A stretch of DNA of 64,000 nt from Candidatus Defluviibacillus avedoerensis (GCA_016703665.1 JADJBS010000002.1:310001-374000), one strand, 5' to 3'. Shown: positions 35,025 to 43,746, counted from the stretch's first letter. The notes: generated by a model from the letters alone, not told the origin. Made by a program: numbers and translations.

Positions 35025-35197
35025 AGTGCAAATCCTTGGTGCGAGAGAACTTCGTAAGACATGTCGGCATGGATCTTGATCTTGCCGCGGCGATGTGCCC
35101 AGCAACCGGTAGACACGGCCACGCCTATCGTTGAGGGGTGACGTGCAGAGGATTCGATGTTGACGCCCATCACGCTGTTGTTGCCTGTCAAAACCTG
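35021..35197 (-). pseudogene. ttdA: 3' remnant of L(+)-tartrate dehydratase alpha subunit (ttdA)
   Basis: Only the last about 58 codons remain: VLTGNNSVMGVNIESSARHP, then STIGVAVSTGCWAHRRGKIK, then a tail ending LSHQGFAL. This is the C-terminus of TtdA, including the GCWAHRRG motif. The stop TGA overlaps the GTG start of ttdB, a natural operon junction. Upstream the frame breaks at about 35197 where the opposite-strand LysR fragment begins. The Fe-S enzyme body, about 240 residues, is gone. Confidence 0.75.
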
Positions 35198-35199
35198 CC

Positions 35200-35721
35200 T
35201 ACGACCTTTGCTTTCGGTTTGGCCTGCCGCCTGACTCGCGTGCGATGGCTCGCTTCATTGCGCCCAACCGTCGAATCGTGGTGGCATCTCCGGGGTATTT
35301 GAAGAGGTCGGGTGAGCCCAAATCCCCAGCAGATCTAGCCAAACACAATTGCATAGGCATTCGCCAGGGGGACGAAGCCTATGGCCTCTGGCGCTTTGTG
35401 AGCACCAAAGACAGGGGGCGATCAGCTTCGGCTCAAAGTATCAAGATTCGTGGCAACTTAACGACCAACGACGGGGAAATTGCGGTCAACTGGGCGCTTG
35501 CTGGGCACGGTGTATTGCTGCGCGCGGGATGGGATGTGGCGAGGTACCTGCATTCCGGTCGACTTGTTCATCTACTGCAGGGGTACCAGACGCCTGATGC
35601 CGACATTTATGCCGTCTATGCCCAGCGCCACAAGGCCTCTGTCCGCGTGAAATCTCTGGTTGATTTCGTGACGGCAGCCTTTGCAAAACAAGAGGGCCGC
35701 CCTGACGTGCGGCCCTCTTGA
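35200..35721 (+). pseudogene. 3' remnant of a LysR-family regulator (effector-binding domain)
   Basis: The reading frame from 35200 encodes YDLCFRFGLPPDSRAMARFI and then APNRRIVVASPGYLK, a typical second half of a LysR effector domain, and continues to the stop at 35721. The helix-turn-helix half is absent. It diverges from the ttdA remnant, so the two probably descend from a ttdR-ttdAB divergent pair that lost its shared promoter and both 5' ends in one deletion. An internal ATG at 35245 would allow a 158-residue product, but it could not bind DNA. Confidence 0.75.
35690..35719 (-). terminator. Strong hairpin terminator for the Ala/Pro-rich gene
   Basis: A perfect 11-base stem (AAGAGGGCCGC with GCGGCCCTCTT) encloses an 8-base loop and is followed on the minus strand by TGTTTTG. 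It lies 12 bases past the stop codon of the secreted-protein gene and inside the last codons of the LysR remnant. Confidence 0.75.
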
Positions 35722-35731
35722 GCTGCGCAAA

Positions 35732-36172
35732 TTATTCGCGTGCTTTCTTGGCTGAGCAGCCCTTACCACCGACGCCGTGGTTGCCCTTGGCTTTGGCGGC
35801 AGCTTCTGCCATGTATTCGCCTTCCTTGGTCTTGCCGTAGTACTTGCTGCCTTCGCAGTGATATGTCTTGGAACCACTGTTGACCCAAACCTTGCCACCA
35901 CCGCCACCGGGTGCCGCTGATACCGCCGGTGCACTGGCGGGCATAGCGGCTGGTTTGCTCGCTGCTTTGACCGCAGCTGAGGCCGCGGGTACCGCTGCTG
36001 GCGCTGCCGCTGGCGCTGGCGCTGCCGCTGGTGCAGCCACAGGTGCGGGTACGGCAAGAGCGGGCTTGGCTGCAGGTGTGGCCACAGCCACGGCGGGTGC
36101 TTGTGCAAACGTGAAGGCAGTGGCCAGGGTCAGGCTGGTGGCCACGGCCAAGGTGCGAAGATTCAGTTTCAT
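35732..36172 (-). CDS. Secreted Ala/Pro-rich protein with a C-terminal Gly/Cys domain
   Basis: The start at 36172 gives 146 residues. An N-terminal signal (TLAVATSLTLATAFTFAQA) is followed by about 65 residues of Ala/Pro/Val repeats, probably an extended spacer. The C-terminal 50 residues form a compact conserved-looking unit: KVWVNSGSKTYHCEGSKYYG, then KTKEGEYMAEAAAKAKG and a closing GCSAKK. Two cysteines there could form a disulfide. I have seen this C-terminal pattern in other bacterial secreted proteins but know no function. AGGAAAC upstream serves as ribosome site, and a strong terminator follows. Confidence 0.7.
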   Translation of the reverse strand: MKLNLRTLAVATSLTLATAFTFAQAPAVAVATPAAKPALAVPAPVAAPAAAPAPAAAPAAVPAASAAVKAASKPAAMPASAPAVSAAPGGGGGKVWVNSGSKTYHCEGSKYYGKTKEGEYMAEAAAKAKGNHGVGGKGCSAKKARE

Positions 36173-36345
36173 GGAAGTTTCCTTTTGGTTGAAAAACACG
36201 TCAATCGGCAAGCGGTTTGCGCTTACCTACACTAACGCGGCGGCGACTTGGCTGGTAGACACGCTTGGATCAATATTTTTTGGCGATTCACCATCGGCGG
36301 ATGCTTAAGGAACAATGGCGGACGACGGAACACCCTCAAAATACC

Positions 36346-38127
36346 ATGACAAACGCTTTTGACCCCCTAGAAAAATCCACGCACAAGTCAAACGATAAGT
36401 TGCCTCAAACCGAAGCGAACGGCATGCAAAAAGGCTTGACCTCCTATGGTGATAAAGATTTTTCTCTGTTCCTGCGCAAGGCCTTCATCAAAGGTGCGGG
36501 GTACACCGACAAGGCGCTTGATCGACCGGTGATCGGCATTGCGAACACGGGTAGCGCCTACAACCCGTGCCATGGCAACGCGCCGCAGTTGATAGACGCG
36601 GTCAAGCGCGGTGTGATGTTGGCAGGGGGGCTACCAATGGACTTCCCGACGATTTCCATTCACGAAAGCTTTGCGGCCCCCACCAGCATGTACCTGCGCA
36701 ATCTGATGTCGATGGACACCGAGGAGATGCTGCGTGCGCAGCCCATGGATGCGGTGGTGCTTATCGGAGGCTGCGACAAGACCGTACCCGCGCAATTGAT
36801 GGGCGCCGCGTCGGCGGGCTTGCCAGCAATTCAGCTGATCACGGGCTCCATGCTGACTGGCTCCCACCGCAGTGAGCGTGTGGGCGCCTGCACCGATTGC
36901 CGCCGCTATTGGGCCAAGTTTCGTGCAAACGAAATTGACGAGCAAGAGAAGGACGAGGTTAACAACCAGCTGGTGGCCAGCGTGGGCACCTGCGCGGTGA
37001 TGGGCACGGCCAGCACCATGGCCTGCATCGCCGAGGCCCTGGGCATGACGGTGCCCGGCGGGGCATCGCCGCCTGCGGTGACGGCTGAGCGCATTCGCAT
37101 CGCTGAAGAAACCGGTACCCGCGCGGTGCAGATGGCGCGAGACGGGCTCACCATTGACAAAATCTTGACACCAGCCGCATTTGAAAATGCCATACGGGTG
37201 CTGTTGGCCATCGGAGGCTCTACCAACGGGATCGTGCACCTGGCCGCGATTGCGGGCCGGGTGGGGTTGGACATTGACATGGATGCGCTGGACCGCATGG
37301 GACGCCAGACACCGGTCTTGCTGGACTTGAAGCCATCAGGCCAGCATTACATGGAAGACTTTCACCACGCCGGTGGCATGGCCACGCTGCTGCGCGAGTT
37401 GAAGCCGCTGCTGAATCTGGATGCGATGACGGTGACCGGGCGGACCCTGGGCGAGGAACTCGCGACCCAAGGCCCCGGCTTTGCGCAGGACGTGGTGCGT
37501 CCCATCAGCAACCCAATCTATCCGCAAGGTGGCATCGCGGTGTTGCGTGGCAACCTCGCGCCGGGCGGAGCGATCATCAAACAAGCTGCAGCAGACGCCA
37601 GATTGATTGAGCACGAGGGCCGCGCAGTGGTGTTCAATAACGCGGCTGATCTGGCGTTGCGCATTGACAGCGAGGATCTGGAAGTCATGCCCGACGATGT
37701 GTTGGTTCTGAAAAACATTGGCCCCAAAGGCGCCCCTGGCATGCCGGAAGCAGGCTACTTGCCCATTCCGATCAAGCTGGCGCGCGCCGGGGTGAAGGAC
37801 ATGGTGCGTATTTCAGATGGCCGTATGAGCGGTACCGCGTATGGCACCATTGTTTTGCATGTGACGCCTGAATCGGCCATTGGTGGCCCACTGGCGTACG
37901 TCCAAACTGGCGATCGAATCCGTCTTAGCGTGAGCAAGCGGGAAATCAGCCTGTTGGTGTCAGAGGAAGAACTGACACAGCGTCAGCGTAATATGCCTGT
38001 GGCACATCCGGTCGCAGACCGCGGCTACCACAAGCTCTTTTTGCAGACCGTCAACCAAGCAGATCAGGGAGCTGACTTTGACTTCTTGCGGGCAAGCGAA
38101 GCTAAGGGCAAGACGCCTCGGGTTTGA
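36346..38127 (+). CDS. IlvD/Edd-family dehydratase, probably a sugar-acid dehydratase
   Basis: Starting at 36346 gives 593 residues. The Fe-S cysteines are present in NPCHGN, IGGCDKTVPAQLMGA and GACTDCRRYW, and GRMSGTAYGTIVLHVTPESA marks the C-terminal domain. The VGACTDCRRYWAKFRANEID segment fits the subgroup with L-arabinonate and related aldonate dehydratases better than valine-pathway IlvD, which usually has a different third-Cys context. The split is not certain from sequence alone. Upstream codons from 36265 lack family character. It diverges from the Ala/Pro-rich gene across 173 bases. Confidence 0.8.
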   Translation: MTNAFDPLEKSTHKSNDKLPQTEANGMQKGLTSYGDKDFSLFLRKAFIKGAGYTDKALDRPVIGIANTGSAYNPCHGNAPQLIDAVKRGVMLAGGLPMDFPTISIHESFAAPTSMYLRNLMSMDTEEMLRAQPMDAVVLIGGCDKTVPAQLMGAASAGLPAIQLITGSMLTGSHRSERVGACTDCRRYWAKFRANEIDEQEKDEVNNQLVASVGTCAVMGTASTMACIAEALGMTVPGGASPPAVTAERIRIAEETGTRAVQMARDGLTIDKILTPAAFENAIRVLLAIGGSTNGIVHLAAIAGRVGLDIDMDALDRMGRQTPVLLDLKPSGQHYMEDFHHAGGMATLLRELKPLLNLDAMTVTGRTLGEELATQGPGFAQDVVRPISNPIYPQGGIAVLRGNLAPGGAIIKQAAADARLIEHEGRAVVFNNAADLALRIDSEDLEVMPDDVLVLKNIGPKGAPGMPEAGYLPIPIKLARAGVKDMVRISDGRMSGTAYGTIVLHVTPESAIGGPLAYVQTGDRIRLSVSKREISLLVSEEELTQRQRNMPVAHPVADRGYHKLFLQTVNQADQGADFDFLRASEAKGKTPRV

Positions 38128-38157
38128 GGCTGTCTGAGCCTTGGTGTTGCTGAGCGC

Positions 38158-38421
38158 TCAGCGACGTTGTGGGGCCTGACCTGGGGTAGACGGGCCGCGG
38201 CCAGCAATGTGGCGGAAAGTGATGCGACCTTTAGACAGATCGTAGGGTGAGAGTTCCAGCGACACCTGGTCACCGGCCAGGATGCGGATGTGGTTCTTGC
38301 GCATTTTTCCGCTGGTGTAGGCGATCAGGCCGTGGCCATTTTCCAGGGTTACACGAAAGCGGGAATCAGGCAGCACTTCGTCCACTTTGCCGCGCATTTC
38401 AATCAGATCTTCTTTGGCCAT
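38158..38421 (-). CDS. infA: Translation initiation factor IF-1
   Basis: The start at 38421 is preceded by GGAGG. The 87-residue product has the S1/OB fold: AKEDLIEMRGKVDEVLPDSR, FRVTLENGHGLIAYTSGKMR and KNHIRILAGDQV. The C-terminal tail is about 15 residues longer than in E. coli IF-1 (ITFRHIAGRGPSTPGQAPQR). Such longer, second infA copies are usual in Burkholderiales, so this may not be the only infA in the genome. Confidence 0.94.
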   Translation of the reverse strand: MAKEDLIEMRGKVDEVLPDSRFRVTLENGHGLIAYTSGKMRKNHIRILAGDQVSLELSPYDLSKGRITFRHIAGRGPSTPGQAPQRR

Positions 38422-38715
38422 CGGGCCTCCTAAAGCTTGTGTCAAAAGACCACACCCGGCCATTGAAGTGCAGCCGATGTGGAAAACAGGGGGTTTGCCA
38501 GGCAAACCCTGCAACCGGGACAAGCTGCCGTGGGCAGGCCTGACTGCAAAAGGGGACGCGGAGATTTCCGCCAGAAGAGCCGGGCCAATTGCCTGACCGG
38601 GCACAAAGTGTGCTTCAAAAAAGAAGCCGCCACCGAACCCTCTAATGTACGCGCATTTGCTGTCATGACGCACAATGGGTCTGGGTGAACGACTCCATTC
38701 GCGCCTATCCGCTTT

Positions 38716-39597
38716 TTGAAAGTTTTCTTGATCCGTCTTCAATACTCCCTTGTTCTCAGCTACGAAGTCACCGCACCTGGAACAGACTTCATCTTTAACA
38801 TCCACGCAGCACAGACCCGGCAACAGAAGGTGCTGAACGAATCGCTGACCATCAGCCAGCAACTGGCCACGCAAATGCATGTGGATCCGGTCACGCACAA
38901 CCGTTACTTGCGTCTCAAGGCGTTCACCGGGCCGCTACAGCTTCGCTATGACGCAACCGTTGATGTCGCACATTGGCGCACCTCGCCTGCGAACCTGTCA
39001 GAGGTACACGTGGCAAATCTCCCTGGTGCGGTACTGCCGTACCTGTACCCAAGCCGCTATTGCCAGTCAGACGAGTTGCACAAGTTCGCTGTGACTGAAT
39101 TCGGCCACCTGTGGCAGGGCTACAGCCGCGTGCAGGCCATTTGCGACTGGGTGCAGCGGCGGGTGAAGTTTCAGTCCAACACCTCTAACAGCTACACCAC
39201 GGCGCTGGAGATCCTGCATCACCAGGTCGGCGTGTGCCGTGACTTTGCCCACCTGATGATTGCACTGTGCCGGGCGGTCAACATTCCTGCCCGGTTTGCC
39301 ACGGGCACAGACTACGGCGCAGACCCTGCCCTGGGGCCGCCGGACTTTCATGCCTATGTGGAGGTTTTTTTGGGTGACCGCTGGTATATTTTCGACCCGT
39401 CCGGCACGGCGATACCACTGGGTTTTATCCGCATTGGTACGGGGCGAGACGCAGCTGATTCGGCCTTTGCCACGATTTTTGGTGGGGTGCAGGCCCTGGC
39501 ACCCGTGATTCAGATTGGTGCCATTGCGGGGGCTGATGGCACCTGTGAGGTGCCTGTCAGGGTGTTGGACGCCGTATCGACCGACGGCGCCGCCTGA
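38716..39597 (+). CDS. Transglutaminase-like cysteine protease-fold protein
   Basis: The 293-residue protein has an N-terminal beta-rich domain and then a transglutaminase-like core. The catalytic triad is visible: Cys in VGVCRDFAHLMIALCRAVNI, His in PPDFHAYVEVFLGDRW and Asp in YIFDPSG. The start is a TTG at 38716 without a clear ribosome site, so the true start is uncertain. No signal peptide is apparent. Members of this family are cytosolic or peptidase-like and their substrates are mostly unknown. It ends 8 bases before the convergent MetE-like gene. Confidence 0.8.
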   Translation: MKVFLIRLQYSLVLSYEVTAPGTDFIFNIHAAQTRQQKVLNESLTISQQLATQMHVDPVTHNRYLRLKAFTGPLQLRYDATVDVAHWRTSPANLSEVHVANLPGAVLPYLYPSRYCQSDELHKFAVTEFGHLWQGYSRVQAICDWVQRRVKFQSNTSNSYTTALEILHHQVGVCRDFAHLMIALCRAVNIPARFATGTDYGADPALGPPDFHAYVEVFLGDRWYIFDPSGTAIPLGFIRIGTGRDAADSAFATIFGGVQALAPVIQIGAIAGADGTCEVPVRVLDAVSTDGAA

Positions 39598-39604
39598 CCG
39601 TGTT

Positions 39605-40717
39605 TCAGTCTCCCCAGACTTCGCGCGCTGTCTCGATCACCAAGCGAAGCTTGGCGCGCTGAGCTTCTACGGCGATGTTGTTGCCGTGCACGGTGCTGGA
39701 GAAGCCGCACTGGGGCGACAAGGCCAGTTGATCCAGCGGGGCGTACTGGGCGGCTTCACCAATGCGGCGCTTGAGGGTTTCCTTGGTTTCCATTTCGCCA
39801 AACTTGGTGGTGACCAAGCCCAGCACCACTGTCTTGCCTTTGGGCAAGAAGCGCAGGGGCCGGAAGTCTCCGCTGCGGTCATCGTCGTATTCCAGAAAAT
39901 ACGCGTCCAGATCCATCTCTTTCAGCAGGGCTTCGGCCACCGGTTCGTAATTGCCCGCTGCGGCGTGCGTGCTCTTGAAGTTGCCCCGGCACAGGTGCAT
40001 GGCCAGCAGCATGCCTGGGGGTTTCTGGGCCACCACCTTGTTGATGAAGGCTGCGTAGCGATGGGGCAGTTCATTTGGGTCGTCGCCGCGCTTGCGGGCG
40101 GCTTCGCGCATGTTCTCGTCGCACAGGTACGCGAGGTTGGTGTCGTCCATCTGCACATAGTTGCAGCCAGCGGCAGACAGGCTGCGCAGTTCGTCGCCAT
40201 AAGCCTTGGCCACGTCGTCATAAAACGCAGGGTCTAGCTCTGGGTAGGCCTCTTTGCTGATGCCGGCACGCCCACCGCGAAAGTGCAGCATGGTGGGCGA
40301 GGGGATGCTCACCTTGGGGGTACAGCCTGCGCTGACTTGGCTTTTAAGGTACTCAAAGTCAGCCAGCTGGATGTTCTTGGCATGACGCACTTTGTCGATC
40401 ACGCGTATCACAGGAGGCGCCAGTTCTTCAGTGCCATCAGGTTTACGGATGGTGACCGGGATGTCGGTTTTGACGCCGCCCAGTTGTTCCAGAAAATCGA
40501 TGTGAAAGTAGGTGCGACGGAACTCGCCGTCGGTGATGCTTTTCAAGCCCACATCTTCCTGGAACTTCACGATCTCGGTGATCGCCTTGTCTTCGACCAG
40601 GCGCAACTGCTCTGGCGTGATGTGGCCGCTGGCTTTTTGGGCGCGGGCCTCCAGCAAGTAAGCGGGGCGCAAAAAACTGCCAACATGGTCGTAGCGGGCG
40701 GGTAACTGGGCTGACAT
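39605..40717 (-). CDS. MetE-core (cobalamin-independent methionine synthase-type) methyltransferase
   Basis: The 370-residue protein corresponds to the catalytic barrel of MetE without its N-terminal duplicate. The zinc ligands are all present: H-x-C in AMHLCRGNF, Glu in YFLEYDDDRSGDF and Cys in LSPQCGFSS. It should therefore activate a thiol as methyl acceptor. The folate-binding N-half is absent, so the methyl donor is probably not the usual polyglutamylated folate. It diverges from a GntR regulator with two inverted operator copies between them. A link to methyl groups released from methoxylated compounds taken up by the neighbouring transporter is an inference. Confidence 0.8.
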   Translation of the reverse strand: MSAQLPARYDHVGSFLRPAYLLEARAQKASGHITPEQLRLVEDKAITEIVKFQEDVGLKSITDGEFRRTYFHIDFLEQLGGVKTDIPVTIRKPDGTEELAPPVIRVIDKVRHAKNIQLADFEYLKSQVSAGCTPKVSIPSPTMLHFRGGRAGISKEAYPELDPAFYDDVAKAYGDELRSLSAAGCNYVQMDDTNLAYLCDENMREAARKRGDDPNELPHRYAAFINKVVAQKPPGMLLAMHLCRGNFKSTHAAAGNYEPVAEALLKEMDLDAYFLEYDDDRSGDFRPLRFLPKGKTVVLGLVTTKFGEMETKETLKRRIGEAAQYAPLDQLALSPQCGFSSTVHGNNIAVEAQRAKLRLVIETAREVWGD

Positions 40718-40753
40718 AGCGGGGTCTCCTGGTCGGGTGGGATAAAGGTTTTG

Positions 40754-40842
40754 TCAAATCATTGTATGCAATGGATTCAATATTTCTTTCAAATTGCCGC
40801 AAAAATAGCTTTATCTAGCGATCGCTGTATACAATGATTTGA
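40754..40842. promoter_or_regulatory. Inverted pair of putative GntR operators between the MetE-like gene and gntR
   Basis: TCAAATCATTGTAT (40754-40767) recurs as its perfect reverse complement ATACAATGATTTGA (40829-40842). Each copy is centred on a near-palindrome, ATTGTATGCAAT and CTGTATACAATG, which fits the short dyads bound by FCD-type GntR regulators. The centres are about 75 bases apart. The arrangement suits dual control of both divergent transcripts by a looped or paired repressor. Confidence 0.6.
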
Positions 40843-40864
40843 TGCATTCACATCCGATTATTTC

Positions 40865-41644
40865 TTGACTGCTACTCAATCCATAGCTGAAGAAGTCCAT
40901 CCGACAAGCCTAAGCCAGGCAGTGAAGGCGCAAATGGGCCTTCGTGCCATGATTTTGGCGGGGGAGCTGGCCGGAGGTACCCGAATAGCCGAGCTGAGTC
41001 TGGTCGACAAGCTGGCTGTTTCGCGCACACCGATCCGTGCGGCGCTGGTGCGGCTAGAGCAAGAAGGCCTGCTGGTGGCGCTGCCCGGCGGGGGGTTTGC
41101 CGTCAAAACCTTTTCTGAGCAGGACGTGTCTGAGGCCATTGAGCTTCGCGGCTGCCTGGAAGGCATGCTGGCTCGGCTGGCTGCCGAGCGGGGCGCGGAT
41201 GCCGCCCTGCTTCATCAAGCTCGGGGGACGTTGTGTGACATCGATGCAGTGCTCAAGATGCACGCGCTGGACGACGAGTCGTTCACCCGCTATGTCGAAC
41301 TCAACGCTCAATTTCACCAGCTGCTGATGGACATGGCGGGCAGTGCGGTGATCAGAAAAGAAGCTGAGCGAGTGGCCGCTTTGCCATTTGCATCCCCATC
41401 GGGTTTTGTGCTGGCGCAGGCCACCTCGCCCCAGGCGCGCGACATGTTCATCGTGGCCCAAGACCAGCACCGGCAGGTGCTGGCCGCCATCGAGCAACGA
41501 GAAGGTGCCCGAGCTGAGAGCCTGATGCGCGAGCATTCGCGTCTGGCGCAGCGCAATCTGGTGGCCACAGTCACCGCCCAAGTGCCTCCCGGATTGCCTG
41601 GTGTGCAACTGATTCAGCGCCGGGGCCTGACAGTGAATTCATAG
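40865..41644 (+). CDS. GntR-family transcriptional regulator (FCD subfamily)
   Basis: The TTG at 40865 is the first usable start and gives 259 residues. There is no strong ribosome site, and a start nearer the helix-turn-helix cannot be excluded. The winged helix contains LRAMILAGELAGGTRIAELS and VSRTPIRAALVRLEQEGLL. The C-terminal FCD effector domain has the pattern AIELRGCLEGMLARLAAERG and a conserved FHQLLMDMA segment with metal/ligand His residues. It precedes the ABC transporter genes by 47 bases and probably controls them and the MetE-like gene. The ligand could be an aromatic acid, as for VanR-type members. Confidence 0.85.
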   Translation: MTATQSIAEEVHPTSLSQAVKAQMGLRAMILAGELAGGTRIAELSLVDKLAVSRTPIRAALVRLEQEGLLVALPGGGFAVKTFSEQDVSEAIELRGCLEGMLARLAAERGADAALLHQARGTLCDIDAVLKMHALDDESFTRYVELNAQFHQLLMDMAGSAVIRKEAERVAALPFASPSGFVLAQATSPQARDMFIVAQDQHRQVLAAIEQREGARAESLMREHSRLAQRNLVATVTAQVPPGLPGVQLIQRRGLTVNS

Positions 41645-41691
41645 CAGTGGATTCATAATTGACGCAGCAAGCTTTTTATTGGAGACAACAC

Positions 41692-42861
41692 ATGCAAAAA
41701 CGACACCTTCTCAACCTGATCACTGGCGCCGCCCTGGCAGTCTGTGGCTTGGCACATGCGCAAGACAATGCGTTCAAAATCGCACTGATTCTGCCCATGA
41801 CCGGCCCGTTCGCTTCGACGGGCAAGCAGATTGAGGCGGCGGCCAAGCTCTACATGGCGCAAAACGGCGACACCGTGGCAGGCAAAAAAGTGCAGTTGAT
41901 CGTCAAGGACGATGCTGGCACCCCCGATACCACCAAGCGTCTGGCGCAGGAAATGGTGGTCAATGACAAGGTCAATGTGCTGGCCGGGTTTGGCCTCACG
42001 CCCTTGGCGCTGGCAACGGCCCCGATTGCCACCCAGAGCAAAACGCCGCTGGTGGTGATGGCTGCGGCCACGTCCAGCATCACGCAGGCATCGCCCTTCA
42101 TTGTGCGCACCAGCTTTACCCTGCCGCAGGCCGCAGTGGGCATTGCCGACTGGGCGCCCAATAACGGCATCAAGAAGGTGGTGAGTCTGGTCAGCGACTA
42201 CGGCCCCGGCATCGACGCTGAAAAGTACTTCAAAGACCGCTTCACTTTTAACGGTGGGCAAGTTGTTGAGACCCTGCGCGTGCCGCTGCGCAACCCAGAC
42301 TTTGCCCCCTTCTTGCAGAAAGTGCGGGACGCCAAGCCTGACGCGATCTTCACTTTTGTGCCCTCGGGTGCGGGTGCGGCGCTGATGAAGCAGTTTGCCG
42401 AGCGTGGCCTGGACAAAGCCGGCATCAAGCTGATCGGCACTGGTGACGTGACGGATGACGACATCCTCAACGGCATGGGCGATGTGGCGCTGGGTGTGGT
42501 GACATCCCATCACTACTCTGCGTCGCACAAATCTGCGGTCAATCAGAAGTTTGTGGAGGCCTTTCAAAAGGCCAACAACAACCTGCGACCCAACTTCATG
42601 GCCGTGGGTGGGTACGACGGCATGCGCGTGATTTATGAGGCGCTCAAGGCAACCAAAGGTGCGGGCGGTGGCGAGGCGCTGTTGGCTGCCATGAAGGGCC
42701 AGATTTTTGAAAGCCCCCGTGGCCCGATGTTCATTGACGCCCAGACCCGTGACGTGGTGCACAACATTTATATCCGCAAGGTTGAAAAGGTCAACGGCCA
42801 GCTTTACAACCAGGAATTTGACACGATCAAAGATGTCAAAGACCCAGGGAAGAGTAAGTAA
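41692..42861 (+). CDS. Branched-chain amino acid-type ABC transporter, substrate-binding protein
   Basis: Starting at the ATG at 41692 (GGAGAC upstream) gives 389 residues with a signal peptide ending GLAHAQDN. The mature chain has the LivJ/type I fold: FKIALILPMTGPFASTGKQI, VQLIVKDDAGTPDTTKRLAQ and VSLVSDYGPGIDAEKYFK. Proteins of this class in catabolic operons often bind aromatic acids rather than amino acids. With a VanA-like oxygenase in the same run, an aromatic ligand is likely but unproven. Confidence 0.87.
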   Translation: MQKRHLLNLITGAALAVCGLAHAQDNAFKIALILPMTGPFASTGKQIEAAAKLYMAQNGDTVAGKKVQLIVKDDAGTPDTTKRLAQEMVVNDKVNVLAGFGLTPLALATAPIATQSKTPLVVMAAATSSITQASPFIVRTSFTLPQAAVGIADWAPNNGIKKVVSLVSDYGPGIDAEKYFKDRFTFNGGQVVETLRVPLRNPDFAPFLQKVRDAKPDAIFTFVPSGAGAALMKQFAERGLDKAGIKLIGTGDVTDDDILNGMGDVALGVVTSHHYSASHKSAVNQKFVEAFQKANNNLRPNFMAVGGYDGMRVIYEALKATKGAGGGEALLAAMKGQIFESPRGPMFIDAQTRDVVHNIYIRKVEKVNGQLYNQEFDTIKDVKDPGKSK

Positions 42862-42870
42862 CACCTCCGC

Positions 42871-43746
42871 ATGCTGACCATCCTGTTTGATGGCGTTGCC
42901 TACGGCATGCTGCTGTTCGTGCTGGCTGTGGGCCTGTCGGTCACCATGGGGCTGATGAACTTCATTAACCTGGCGCACGGGGCGTTTGCCAGCGTAGGCG
43001 GATACGTGACGGTTGTGCTGATGCAGCGCTACGGGGTGCCATTTCTATGGTGCCTGCTGCTGTCCTTTGTGGGCGTGGCATTGCTGGGGGTGCTGATGGA
43101 GCGCACACTCTACCGCACCATGTATGCCAAGCCGCATCTGGACCAGGTGCTGTTCTCGATTGGCCTGGTGTTCATGGCAGTGGCCAGCACCGATTACTTT
43201 ATGGGGGCCAGCACGCAGATCATCCAGTTGCCCGACTGGCTGCGCGGCAGGACCGAACTGCTCGACGGCGACGCCAACGTGCTGGTCGGTATGGGCCACT
43301 ACCGCCTGTTCATCATTGCCGTGTGTGCCTTGCTGGCGCTGGCGCTGCAGCTTGTGCTGTCGCACACACGCTTTGGCAGCCGCTTGCGTGCGGCGGTGGA
43401 TGACTCACGGGTGGCCGCGGGTTTGGGCATCAACGTCAACAGAATCTTCATGCTGACCTTTGCGGTCGGCTCAGGCTTGGCGGGGCTGGGCGGCGCCATG
43501 GGTGCCGAGGTGCTGGGGCTGGACCCGACCTTTCCGCTCAAGTTCATGGTTTACTTCTTGATCGTAGTGGCGGTAGGCGGCACCAGCTCTATCACCGGGC
43601 CGCTCCTGGCGGCGCTGTTGCTGGGTGTAGCCGATGTGGCGGGCAAGTACTATATGCCCAAGCTCGGCGCGTTCACGGTCTACTTGCTGATGATTGGCAT
43701 TCTGGTCTGGCGGCCCCAAGGCCTGTTCACCCGGGGCAGTAAATGA
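42871..43746 (+). CDS. livH: Branched-chain-type ABC transporter permease (LivH)
   Basis: This 291-residue inner-membrane protein has about eight hydrophobic segments. The family motifs VGLSVTMGLMNFINLAHGAF and the C-terminal GGTSSITGPLLAALLLGVAD are present. ATP-binding contact lies around DDSRVAAGLGINVNRIF. Its stop overlaps the livM start by four bases. Confidence 0.9.
   Translation: MLTILFDGVAYGMLLFVLAVGLSVTMGLMNFINLAHGAFASVGGYVTVVLMQRYGVPFLWCLLLSFVGVALLGVLMERTLYRTMYAKPHLDQVLFSIGLVFMAVASTDYFMGASTQIIQLPDWLRGRTELLDGDANVLVGMGHYRLFIIAVCALLALALQLVLSHTRFGSRLRAAVDDSRVAAGLGINVNRIFMLTFAVGSGLAGLGGAMGAEVLGLDPTFPLKFMVYFLIVVAVGGTSSITGPLLAALLLGVADVAGKYYMPKLGAFTVYLLMIGILVWRPQGLFTRGSK

Noticed and set aside
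35245..35721. An intact short regulator gene starting at the ATG at 35245
   Set aside because: LysR effector-domain residues continue upstream of that ATG to 35200, and no DNA-binding domain is present, so it is a gene remnant.
38150..38163. Palindrome GCTGAGCGCTCAGC over the infA stop codon
   Set aside because: It has no loop or T run to serve as terminator, and no known regulator site of that form fits. Probably chance at a convergent gene junction.
41653..42978. A 441-codon minus-strand frame opposite the ABC binding-protein gene
   Set aside because: The plus strand has a signal peptide and all LivJ-type motifs. The antisense product is His/Gln-rich and without motifs.
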